13,549 nt of DNA from Paracoccaceae bacterium (lineage in GTDB: Bacteria; Pseudomonadota; Alphaproteobacteria; Rhodobacterales; Rhodobacteraceae). The stretch covers positions 59,466-73,014 of the forward strand of contig NYTF01000026.1 of NCBI GenBank assembly GCA_002683355.1, written 5' to 3'. Below, one piece after another: positions 7,655 to 13,549 of this stretch. Numbering within the stretch: position 1 is the stretch's first letter; the number at the start of each line of letters is the position of its first letter. Position numbers and translations under genes: made by a program. Below the pieces are notes generated by a model. That model did not search any database and was not told the DNA's origin. It was given only the letters and a program-made list of their open reading frames with translations.

Positions 7655-8599
7655 TTAAATATCAATAACGAGGCGCTTTGATTTTGCTCTAGAAACACAG
7701 ATTTGCATTACTGTGTTAGAAGCCTTTTCTTCATCTGTTAATATTATATCCCGGTGATCAGGCTCACCAGAAATCACATCACATTGGCAAATTCCACAGT
7801 CGCCACGTTGGCAATCATATAATGGATCTAGCCCTGCATCTTCCAACGCATTTATTATAGTTTGATCTGAATTGACTTGAATCACCTGACCGGTACTATG
7901 TATCTCTACTTCGAAAGCCAAGTTTTCACTATTGTCATTATTGGTTTTAAATAGTTCAAAATGAACCCGTGAACTATCCCAATTTAATGTAAGGGCTGTA
8001 TTTTTGACAGTGTCGATCAAACCGTGTGGTCCACAGATGTATACATGAGAGCCATTTGGCGCATTTTTTAAAATGGCTTCGATATTTAAAGCCGATTCAT
8101 CATTATCATAATGCAATTGTATTTTATCACCACATATTTTCATCAGTTCAGGAACAAATGCTAAGGAGTTTTTGTGACGCCCAGCATAATGTAAATTAAA
8201 ACTTTTATTTGTTTTAGCTAAATCTGCAGCCATTGATAGTATTGGTGTTACACCAATTCCTCCGGCGATTAGCACATGGTGTTGGGCTTCTTCTTTAAGT
8301 TCAAAATTGTTTTGTGGTAGAGTGGCTACAATCTTATCCCCTACTTTTAAAGAATGCATATAACTTGATCCACCTGTGCTATTTTCTTCTAGTAACACAC
8401 CAATTGCTATTTGAGCTTGAGTTAACTCACTTAGACGAAGTAGTGAGTAGGCGCGATCATCATCGGTCGGTAACAAAACTCTAATGTGTGAACCAGCTGT
8501 CCATGACCAATTTTCACCATCTTTCAGATTAAATATAAATTTTTTTATATTTGGGGTTTCTTTTTGTATATATTGCAGTTCAATTGGTTGATTGATCAT
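7655..8599 (-). CDS. Rieske oxygenase reductase (flavin + NAD + C-terminal plant-type [2Fe-2S])
   Basis: The 314-residue protein passes electrons from NAD(P)H to the Rieske oxygenase. Domain order is flavin-binding first (RAYSLLR, residues 49-55), then the nucleotide domain (AGGIGVTPILSM, 112-123; YICGPHGL, 187-194), then a plant-type ferredoxin domain with Cys263, Cys268, Cys271 and Cys301. This order is that of phthalate dioxygenase reductase and vanillate demethylase reductase (class IA), where flavin is FMN and no separate ferredoxin is needed. It is the first gene after an 85-base gap and is followed, 18 bases later, by the alpha subunit. A weak promoter and a palindrome lie in that gap, so it may head its own transcript. 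No good ribosome binding site is seen before the ATG. Confidence 0.93.
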   Translation of the reverse strand: MINQPIELQYIQKETPNIKKFIFNLKDGENWSWTAGSHIRVLLPTDDDRAYSLLRLSELTQAQIAIGVLLEENSTGGSSYMHSLKVGDKIVATLPQNNFELKEEAQHHVLIAGGIGVTPILSMAADLAKTNKSFNLHYAGRHKNSLAFVPELMKICGDKIQLHYDNDESALNIEAILKNAPNGSHVYICGPHGLIDTVKNTALTLNWDSSRVHFELFKTNNDNSENLAFEVEIHSTGQVIQVNSDQTIINALEDAGLDPLYDCQRGDCGICQCDVISGEPDHRDIILTDEEKASNTVMQICVSRAKSKRLVIDI

Positions 8600-8684
8600 A
8601 ACTTAATCTTTATCACGAGTATTTTTCTGTAACTAATCATTAGTAATTATTTATTCCTCAGATAAATATTTTTCAAACAGCATT
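8600..8684 (-). promoter_or_regulatory. Gap between FAH and reductase genes: weak promoter and palindrome
   Basis: On the minus strand TTGAAA (8676-8671) and TAAATA (8653-8648) are spaced by 17 bases; the -35 is fair and the -10 poor. A perfect palindrome, ACTAAT-C-ATTAGT (8632-8644), lies right where transcription would start. Together they suggest a second, regulated start for the reductase-to-SDR genes. In AT-rich DNA such matches arise by chance, so confidence is low. Confidence 0.25.
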
Positions 8685-9596
8685 CTAGATACTAATCACG
8701 GGATTTCGTAGTACTCCAATGCCTTCAACACCACATTCTATAACATCGCCTGGCCACATCCATTCTTGAGGATCTCTTCCCGCCCCCACGCCAGAAGGTG
8801 TCCCGGTTGCTATAATGTCCCCCGGTTCGAGCGTCATTCCTGAAGATAAATCAGAAATTAAAGTTGGAATATTAAATAGTAAGTGCTTTGTATTAGAGCT
8901 CTGCTTTTCTACACCATTTTTTTTCAACCAAAGGTTTAAATTATGTGGATCAGTAATTTCATCTTTCGTCACTATGCATGGTCCAAATGGTGCGAAGGTA
9001 TCCTGTCCTTTTGAAAAAATCCATTGCCCGGCCCGGCGATTATCACGTGCTGAAACATCATTCATTATCGAATATCCAAAAACATGATCCATTGCATTTT
9101 TAGCCTCAATTCTAGTGGCTTTTGTTCCTATGATTACAGCTAACTCAACTTCCCAGTCTAACTGTTGCGTCATTTTACTATTGTGTTGAATACTATCACC
9201 AGTCCCAATAACTGCTGTTGGTGGTTTTGAGAATACAACCGGTTTAGTGGGTAAATCTTTTGCAGTATCAAGGTTTTTTGCTGATTCAGCTACGTGTTCA
9301 ACATAGTTTAATCCAATTCCAAAAATGTTCTTTCTTGGTGTTGGGATGGGTGCCAGTAGTGTAACATTTTCTACTGGGACAGAAATTCCTGGAGGAAGCC
9401 TTGTTTCTTTTTTATTTAATAGGTTTGATAATGCAAATGTTGCATCTGGTCCCAGGTCAATCAATCGTAACATAGTATCTGGAAGTTGAGATCCACTTAA
9501 TAGTCCTAATTTTTGAACATCTGTGACTTGACCATCGTTTATTACACCGAGCCGTGCCTTAGATGTTTTAGTTTTTCGGTAAGTTACTAATTTCAT
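8685..9596 (-). CDS. Fumarylacetoacetate hydrolase family protein (fumarylpyruvate/maleylpyruvate-type hydrolase)
   Basis: The 303-residue protein belongs to the FAH superfamily of divalent-metal C-C hydrolases. It shows GLNYVEH (95-101), the metal ligands Glu149 and Glu151 in DWEVELAVIIG, Asp180 in NDVSARD, the catalytic-loop SKGQDTFAPFGP (195-206) and ATGTPSGVG (263-271). Members of this family hydrolyse fumarylpyruvate, maleylpyruvate or similar ring-opened diketo acids to pyruvate plus a dicarboxylic acid. It follows the ring-cleaving bicupin gene after 17 bases, with AAGGA 6 bases before its ATG, so it almost surely acts on the ring-cleavage product. No maleylpyruvate isomerase gene is seen, so it may act directly on the cis product, or the isomerase lies elsewhere. 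Confidence 0.92.
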   Translation of the reverse strand: MKLVTYRKTKTSKARLGVINDGQVTDVQKLGLLSGSQLPDTMLRLIDLGPDATFALSNLLNKKETRLPPGISVPVENVTLLAPIPTPRKNIFGIGLNYVEHVAESAKNLDTAKDLPTKPVVFSKPPTAVIGTGDSIQHNSKMTQQLDWEVELAVIIGTKATRIEAKNAMDHVFGYSIMNDVSARDNRRAGQWIFSKGQDTFAPFGPCIVTKDEITDPHNLNLWLKKNGVEKQSSNTKHLLFNIPTLISDLSSGMTLEPGDIIATGTPSGVGAGRDPQEWMWPGDVIECGVEGIGVLRNPVISI

Positions 9597-9613
9597 TTTT
9601 TGTCCTTATAAGG

Positions 9614-10732
9614 TTATTTTTCCACTATTTGATGACCATTGTTTTCGGGAAATTCTTGTTCTTTGTAAAAACCAAGTTTGTCCATTACTGGGAGATCGTT
9701 GAATGAAAAAAGACAAGAATCCTCACTTCTGTCAGTATTACAGTGTTCATGCCATGTCCAACTTGGGACACAAAAAATATCTTTTTCTGCCCAGTCAAAT
9801 TTTGTACCGCCAATTATTGAATATCCATTACCTTTTGCTACTTGATAAATGATATTTCCAGTATGGCGGTGTGACTTTGTTTGTTCACTCGGGCGCAGCA
9901 TTTGCATTTGTGCACCCATGGTTAACATTGGATCATTACCAGTCTGGGGATTAACATACCTCATAATTATTCCATCGTATGGGGATCCATCGGATACTTT
10001 TGCATAATTTTTCAAGGCTTCATAGGTTGGCTCCCAAGAAAATTTTAATAGTGGAGAATATGGTTTATCCCACTTATCTAATGCGGGCATTAGGCCTGGT
10101 GCTCCATAAGTAAGAGGACTATCATTAGTAGGTAGATTTGAAGACTGATATTCTTCTGGGTGTACTTCGTAAAAGTTAGCTTCAAGAGCATTGGTTAGTG
10201 GAATATCTAACCCATCTTGCCAAATGCATGTGCTTCCATCTTCAGAAATACCGTGCTCGTGCCACGTACCATTCGGAGTGATTACAAAATCCCTAGAACC
10301 TAGTTCAACTTTATGACCATCAACAATTGTATATGCGCCTTCACCCTCCATGATGAATCGGAGTGCCGAAGCTGCGTGGCGATGAGCTCCTGCTTTTTCA
10401 CCAGCCTTCATTACTTGTATTCCCGAAAAAAGCCATCCACAGGCAGCACTAACATCTTGTCGCTTTGGGTTTCTTAGATAAATGACTCGTCGCCCAGCAT
10501 CTTCTGGCCGCACAAGGTCAATAGCTCTAAGAACCTGTTTACGCAGTTCGGAGTGACGCCATATGGTGGGAGCAGATTTTGGGGATGGCTCCCAGGGCTC
10601 GATATCATTTGCAACAGTCCATAATGCTCCAGTATCAATTTCAGATAGTTCCTTGTAATATTCGGTTAATTCAGAGGTGTCTTTTACCCTAGCACGTCCA
10701 AAGACATCATCTTCTTTATTGATTCCATTCAT
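9614..10732 (-). CDS. Bicupin ring-cleavage dioxygenase (gentisate / salicylate 1,2-dioxygenase family)
   Basis: The product (372 residues from the chosen start) is a double-cupin Fe(II) dioxygenase. Numbered from the longer GTG frame, the N-terminal cupin has HRH (His122, His124) followed by ALRFIMEGEG and His163 in TWHEHG, the expected iron ligands with the conserved Arg130. The second cupin repeats the pattern with HRH (293-295) and WHEH (332-335). Family members cleave gentisate, and in some cases salicylate or 1-hydroxy-2-naphthoate, between the carboxylate and hydroxyl carbons. I cannot separate these substrates by eye. The frame extends to a GTG at 10747, but the ATG at 10732 is preferred, because GGGAG lies 6 bases before it and the GTG has none. 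It is the first gene of the minus-strand block and is paired with an FAH hydrolase. If co-transcribed, it would be read from the divergent region. Confidence 0.9.
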   Translation of the reverse strand: MNGINKEDDVFGRARVKDTSELTEYYKELSEIDTGALWTVANDIEPWEPSPKSAPTIWRHSELRKQVLRAIDLVRPEDAGRRVIYLRNPKRQDVSAACGWLFSGIQVMKAGEKAGAHRHAASALRFIMEGEGAYTIVDGHKVELGSRDFVITPNGTWHEHGISEDGSTCIWQDGLDIPLTNALEANFYEVHPEEYQSSNLPTNDSPLTYGAPGLMPALDKWDKPYSPLLKFSWEPTYEALKNYAKVSDGSPYDGIIMRYVNPQTGNDPMLTMGAQMQMLRPSEQTKSHRHTGNIIYQVAKGNGYSIIGGTKFDWAEKDIFCVPSWTWHEHCNTDRSEDSCLFSFNDLPVMDKLGFYKEQEFPENNGHQIVEK

Positions 10733-10738
10733 TTTGGG

Positions 10739-10743
10739 CTCCC
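10739..10743 (-). promoter_or_regulatory. Ribosome binding site that fixes the bicupin dioxygenase start
   Basis: GGGAG on the minus strand, 6 bases before the ATG at 10732-10730. It lies inside the longer GTG-started frame, which argues against that earlier start. Confidence 0.6.
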
Positions 10744-10918
10744 ACACTTATAAAGTTTTTGAATAACTAAATATTTTATTACTTTAGTGTAATTAATTTT
10801 TATTATTTGTACTATAAAAAATGATTATGATAAATTATTAAAACTAGTTAAATTTTTAAAAATGACTAACAACTTCAAACAATGATTAAAAAAATATTAA
10901 GCGGCCCAGTACTCCTGT

Positions 10919-10933
10919 AGATATGCAATATCT
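10919..10933. promoter_or_regulatory. 15-base palindrome, candidate operator
   Basis: AGATAT-GCA-ATATCT is a perfect inverted repeat with 6-base arms. It is centred between the two divergent gene sets and lies 30 bases upstream of the rightward -35. MarR- and LysR-type regulators of aromatic catabolism bind sites of this general size; no such regulator is encoded in the window. Confidence 0.35.
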
Positions 10934-10963
10934 GGTCATGTTAAATTCCTAAGTCTCGCTAAT

Positions 10964-10992
10964 TTGAGTTATCTTACTAAAATAATTACAAT
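10964..10992 (+). promoter_or_regulatory. Sigma70-like promoter of the thioesterase-amidotransferase genes
   Basis: TTGAGT (10964-10969) and TACAAT (10987-10992) are spaced by 17 bases; they match consensus at 4 of 6 and 5 of 6 positions. Transcription would start near 10999, leaving a leader of about 90 bases before the TTG start at 11089. Confidence 0.45.
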
Positions 10993-11076
10993 TTACCATT
11001 TAAAAATTATCTATATAGCTATAGAGGATATTAAGTTTATTTATGAAATTAAATTACCTTTAAAGTTAGATTAAAT

Positions 11077-11082
11077 GGTGGA
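11077..11082 (+). promoter_or_regulatory. Ribosome binding site supporting a TTG start
   Basis: GGTGGA ends 6 bases before the TTG at 11089. The ATG at 11084 is followed at once by a stop, and the ATG at 11101 is too far from this site, so TTG is the better start. Confidence 0.5.
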
Positions 11083-11088
11083 AATGAA

Positions 11089-11574
11089 TTGAGTAATGAT
11101 ATGGAAATTAATAAATCAGAACGGCTTTCCCAAATTAGAAAGAGTGATTTGTCAAGTGCATGTTGGGGTTACAAGGTTGTAGTAAGACATGGACAATGTG
11201 ATCCTGCTGGAATTGCATATACGCCACATTTTTTTGATTTATTTAATATTGCTGTGGAGGATTGGTATTCTGAGTGTCTTGGTATCAATTATTATCAGAT
11301 TATTGGGTCAAGGCGAATTGGTCTGGGTTATGCTCAAGCGAATGCAAATTTTTTTGAACCCTGTTTTATGGGTGATGAATTAGAGATCTGTGTTATGATT
11401 AAAAAAATTGGCAATTCATCTTTGTCTTTAATTCTTCATGTTTTTAAAGAAGAGGTTGAAAAGCTGAGGGGTGGCTTTGTAACTGTTGCAACAGATCTTG
11501 ACACTCACAAATCTATTAAGATTCCTCAAGATATATTGAATGCATTAACTTTATATAAAAACAAATGTAATTAG
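11089..11574 (+). CDS. 4-hydroxybenzoyl-CoA-type thioesterase (hotdog fold)
   Basis: The 161-residue protein is an acyl-CoA thioesterase of the 4-hydroxybenzoyl-CoA thioesterase / YbgC group. The active-site motif is CDPAGIAYTPHFFDLF (37-52), with Asp38 as the likely catalytic residue. The sequence continues with the single hotdog domain and ends close to the usual 140-150 residue length, after a ~25-residue N-terminal extension. It hydrolyses aryl- or acyl-CoA to the free acid and CoA in the cytoplasm. Beside a CoA ligase/thiolase-like operon, the likely role is release of an aromatic acid, or of CoA trapped in dead-end esters. The start is TTG, supported by GGTGGA; an ATG at codon 5 is possible. 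It is transcribed away from the main operon, and the amidotransferase gene follows 18 bases later, probably on the same transcript. Confidence 0.85.
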   Translation: MSNDMEINKSERLSQIRKSDLSSACWGYKVVVRHGQCDPAGIAYTPHFFDLFNIAVEDWYSECLGINYYQIIGSRRIGLGYAQANANFFEPCFMGDELEICVMIKKIGNSSLSLILHVFKEEVEKLRGGFVTVATDLDTHKSIKIPQDILNALTLYKNKCN

Positions 11575-11580
11575 ATATTT

Positions 11581-11585
11581 GAGGT
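11581..11585 (+). promoter_or_regulatory. Ribosome binding site supporting a TTG start
   Basis: GAGGT lies 7 bases before the TTG at 11593, giving an N-terminus (MKIAILMANT) typical of the first strand of class I amidotransferases. The next ATG (11611) would cut that strand off. Confidence 0.55.
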
Positions 11586-11592
11586 AACTGAC

Positions 11593-12303
11593 TTGAAAAT
11601 TGCAATATTAATGGCAAATACTGATGAAAGTTATTTTGCGTCTCAGCATCCGAGTGATGATAAGCATTTCGTAGATATATTAAACAATGTTAGATCTAAC
11701 TGGATTTATGAAGTCTTTAATGTTACTCACCAAAATTTTCCTAACTCATTAGATAATTTTGATGGTATTATAATTACAGGTAGCCCAGCATCGGCAAATG
11801 ATAAAGATTTGTGGGTTAAGGAGCTTTTAAGTACTGTAAGAAGCTCTATTAATAAAAAAATACCAATATTTGGTTCTTGCTTTGGCCACCAAGTGATTGC
11901 AAAGGCTTTAGGATCAAAAATTATAAAAAATCCAGATGGTTGGTCTTTTGGTCTTGTGAAGACGCAAGTTGTAGCAGACGCATCATGGCTTGAGGGTTTG
12001 GAAAAAGAAACCTTAGTTTATGCTGCACATGTTGAGCAAGTTAAAGACCTTCCAACGGGTGCCAAACTTTTATTTAAAACTGATGGATGTGATGTTGCTG
12101 GTTTTTCTATTGGAAATAATGTTTTCACAACACAGTATCATCCAGAAATGAGTCGGCAGTTTATGGTGGCTTTAACCGAAGAATTATCTATTAAATTGGG
12201 AAAAGAACTTACAGACAATGCCCTTTTTTCTTTGAATAAAAAGGCCCATACAATTCAGTTTGCTGAAGCAATAGCGAAATTTTTTGAAAGATCGTCAGCT
12301 TAA
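11593..12303 (+). CDS. Class I glutamine amidotransferase-like protein (GMP synthase glutaminase family)
   Basis: This 236-residue, single-domain protein has the complete class I triad: Cys96 in GSCFGHQ (94-100), His183 and Glu185 in QYHPEMS. ITGSPASANDKDLW (61-74) matches the stand-alone family related to the glutaminase domain of GMP synthase. No synthetase partner domain is attached and none is encoded nearby, so it probably hydrolyses a gamma-glutamyl amide bond on its own, releasing glutamate, instead of feeding ammonia to a synthase. Similar stand-alone proteins occur in amine and aniline catabolic gene sets, where they remove gamma-glutamyl groups. The substrate here is unknown. It starts with TTG behind GAGGT, 18 bases after the thioesterase gene. 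Its stop is 8 bases from the end of the convergent aldehyde dehydrogenase gene, so the two transcripts probably overlap. Confidence 0.83.
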   Translation: MKIAILMANTDESYFASQHPSDDKHFVDILNNVRSNWIYEVFNVTHQNFPNSLDNFDGIIITGSPASANDKDLWVKELLSTVRSSINKKIPIFGSCFGHQVIAKALGSKIIKNPDGWSFGLVKTQVVADASWLEGLEKETLVYAAHVEQVKDLPTGAKLLFKTDGCDVAGFSIGNNVFTTQYHPEMSRQFMVALTEELSIKLGKELTDNALFSLNKKAHTIQFAEAIAKFFERSSA

Positions 12304-12311
12304 CCCAATAT

Positions 12312-13549
12312 CTATAACTGTATCCATGCAGTCTTGAGGTTAATATATTTATCAAGAGCGTGCATAGATTTGTCCGCACCATTTCCTGATTGTTTGACCC
12401 CAGATAGAGGAACTGTAACGTCTGCACCACCGTAAGTATTAACATTAACTACACCAGCATTAACTTTTGAAACCATCTGATGTGCCTTAGAGAGGTTTGA
12501 TGTCCATATCCCAGCTGATAGTCCAAATTCAGTTCCATTTGCTAGCGTGATTGCTTCACTTTCTGATTTAAATTTGGAAACAGCTAGTACAGGTCCAAAT
12601 ACCTCGTCTTTAAATAGTGTGCTATTTGAAGATACATTTGTCACAACAGTTGGCTCCATGTAGTATCCGCCCGTATTCTGAAGTATTTGGTTACCTCCAG
12701 TCAAGATGTCCGCACCTTCTTCTTTAGCAACATCTACAAATTTTAAATTACTTTTAAGCTGGGTTTTGGAGTTTATAGCGCCAACATCGGAACTCAGATC
12801 TAGTGGGTCACCTACCTTTAAAAGATTGGCATGTTTAATAACTTTTCTTATGAAATCATCGTGTATTTCATCTTCTATAATTAGTCTGGATGCGGCCACG
12901 CAAACTTGTCCAGAATTGCGAAAGATAGCCATTGCTGAGACTTTGGCAGCTTGATCTAAATCTGGAGCATCTGAAAATACAATATTTGGAGATTTACCTC
13001 CTAATTCCAAATAGCACCGTTTCATATTTGATTGTGCTGAATATTCTAAAAGCCGTCGTCCTGTTGGTCCTGAACCAGTAAAGGCAAGCACATCAACATC
13101 CATTGATAACCCCATTGCCTCTCCAACAACTGAGCCTTGGCCTGTGATGATATTTAATACCCCTTCAGGCACACCAGCTTCTGAAGCCAGTTCAGCAATT
13201 TTCAACAAAGACAAAGAAGCAGTTTCAGCTGGCTTTAATACAATGGAGTTACCTGCCGCTAAAGCTGGAGCAATTTTCCATGCACCAATCATTAATGGAA
13301 AATTCCAAGGCACAATAGCACCAACGACGCCAACAGGTTCTTTATGGATCAGCCCAAGTACATTATTGGCGGTTGGTGCTATTTCACCATAAACTTTATC
13401 AATGCATTCTGCGTAATATCTAAACGTTCCTGCCGCTGAGCCAGCTTCTGCATTGATTGCCATATTAATTTCTGTCCCGTTGTCTCTTACGCCTAGTACG
13501 GTTAGTTCAAGGGCATCACGCTCTATTAGATCAGCTAATTTATGTAAAA
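12312..13549 (-). CDS. Aldehyde dehydrogenase, PuuC-like (5' end beyond the right edge)
   Basis: An NAD(P)-dependent aldehyde dehydrogenase oxidising an aldehyde to the acid. The frame is open through the window edge: the 28 codons upstream of the internal ATG at 13463 encode LADLIERDALELTVLGVRDN and similar typical N-terminal residues. That ATG is therefore not the start, and roughly 80 residues are missing. From the visible start (411 residues), it has PWNFP (Asn82), LKPAE (Lys105), the general base Glu181 in LELGGKSPN, and the catalytic Cys216 in NSGQVC. The C-terminus, SGVKQSGNGADKSMHALDKY plus LKTAWIQL, strongly resembles E. coli PuuC, the gamma-glutamyl-gamma-aminobutyraldehyde dehydrogenase. 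Its neighbour is a glutamine amidotransferase-like gene, which would fit a gamma-glutamyl route, but the two are convergent and so not co-transcribed. It could serve another aldehyde. Confidence 0.88.
   Translation of the reverse strand, partial: LHKLADLIERDALELTVLGVRDNGTEINMAINAEAGSAAGTFRYYAECIDKVYGEIAPTANNVLGLIHKEPVGVVGAIVPWNFPLMIGAWKIAPALAAGNSIVLKPAETASLSLLKIAELASEAGVPEGVLNIITGQGSVVGEAMGLSMDVDVLAFTGSGPTGRRLLEYSAQSNMKRCYLELGGKSPNIVFSDAPDLDQAAKVSAMAIFRNSGQVCVAASRLIIEDEIHDDFIRKVIKHANLLKVGDPLDLSSDVGAINSKTQLKSNLKFVDVAKEEGADILTGGNQILQNTGGYYMEPTVVTNVSSNSTLFKDEVFGPVLAVSKFKSESEAITLANGTEFGLSAGIWTSNLSKAHQMVSKVNAGVVNVNTYGGADVTVPLSGVKQSGNGADKSMHALDKYINLKTAWIQL

Larger units (their letters stand above)
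10748..11088. promoter_or_regulatory. Divergent control region, very AT-rich, no gene
   Basis: This roughly 340-base stretch separates the minus-strand catabolic genes from the plus-strand thioesterase gene, and no credible coding frame was seen in it. It contains a rightward promoter (10964-10992), a 15-base palindrome (10919-10933), a 12-base palindrome ATTTTTAAAAAT (10852-10863) and TATAGCTATA (11014-11023). The last two are simple AT palindromes of little weight. For the leftward genes only a TATAGT (-10-like, 10816-10811 on the minus strand) was found, with no good -35, which would fit an activator-dependent promoter. Confidence 0.6.

Noticed and set aside
10733..10747. GTG start for the bicupin dioxygenase at 10747.
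   Set aside because: No ribosome binding site upstream; these bases themselves contain the GGGAG site of the ATG at 10732.
10852..10863. 12-base palindrome ATTTTTAAAAAT as an operator.
   Set aside because: Pure A/T palindromes of this length are expected by chance in such an AT-rich stretch.
12326..12365. Imperfect inverted repeat (ATGCA g TCTTGA ... TCAAGA gcg TGCAT) just past the amidotransferase stop, considered as a terminator.
   Set aside because: It lies in the coding end of the aldehyde dehydrogenase gene, has a 14-base loop, AT-rich arms and no T-run after it on either strand.

Overview
The window is AT-rich and tightly packed, with short gaps and many 4-base ATGA start/stop overlaps. 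This layout, together with protein families common in marine Alphaproteobacteria, suggests a low-GC, possibly streamlined marine alphaproteobacterium. That assignment is an inference; there is no rRNA or other phylogenetic marker here. No tRNA, insertion sequence, CRISPR array, transporter or transcription-factor gene was seen.

Left edge (1-273): the first ~41 codons of a cytochrome P450 gene run leftward out of the window (123 down to 1). They are preceded by a good ribosome binding site and a perfect 15-base palindrome (142-156) that overlaps a plausible -10 element, as expected for a repressor-controlled promoter.

Main block (274-10732, all minus strand): in order of transcription it encodes a bicupin ring-cleavage dioxygenase of the gentisate/salicylate 1,2-dioxygenase family, a fumarylacetoacetate hydrolase (FAH) family hydrolase, then after an 85-base gap a Rieske oxygenase reductase, the oxygenase alpha and beta subunits, an AMP-forming CoA ligase, a thiolase-fold protein lacking the usual nucleophilic Cys, a DUF35 (Zn ribbon + OB fold) protein fused to a degenerate SDR domain, a metal-dependent cyclase-family hydrolase (isatin hydrolase / kynurenine formamidase type), and an intact SDR dehydrogenase. 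From the reductase on, the genes are almost certainly one translationally coupled operon, and gene order may mirror reaction order: oxygenate, activate with CoA, cleave the side chain, hydrolyse the released carbonyl product. The chemistry would fit an aromatic or indolic acid such as indole-3-acetate (dioxindole-acetate, its CoA ester, retro-aldol to isatin plus acetyl-CoA, isatinate), but the substrate is not proven by the sequence. The bicupin/FAH pair would open and hydrolyse a hydroxylated benzoate ring.

Divergent region (10748-11088): a very AT-rich intergenic stretch of about 340 bases, with a rightward sigma70-like promoter and a 15-base palindrome. It is the likely control region for both directions.

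Right part (11089-13549): two plus-strand genes, both with TTG starts behind good ribosome binding sites, encode a 4-hydroxybenzoyl-CoA-type thioesterase and a class I glutamine amidotransferase-like protein. They converge, with only 8 bases between, on an aldehyde dehydrogenase of the PuuC (gamma-glutamyl-gamma-aminobutyraldehyde dehydrogenase) type that runs in from beyond the right edge. The whole window reads as a catabolic island for an aromatic acid.
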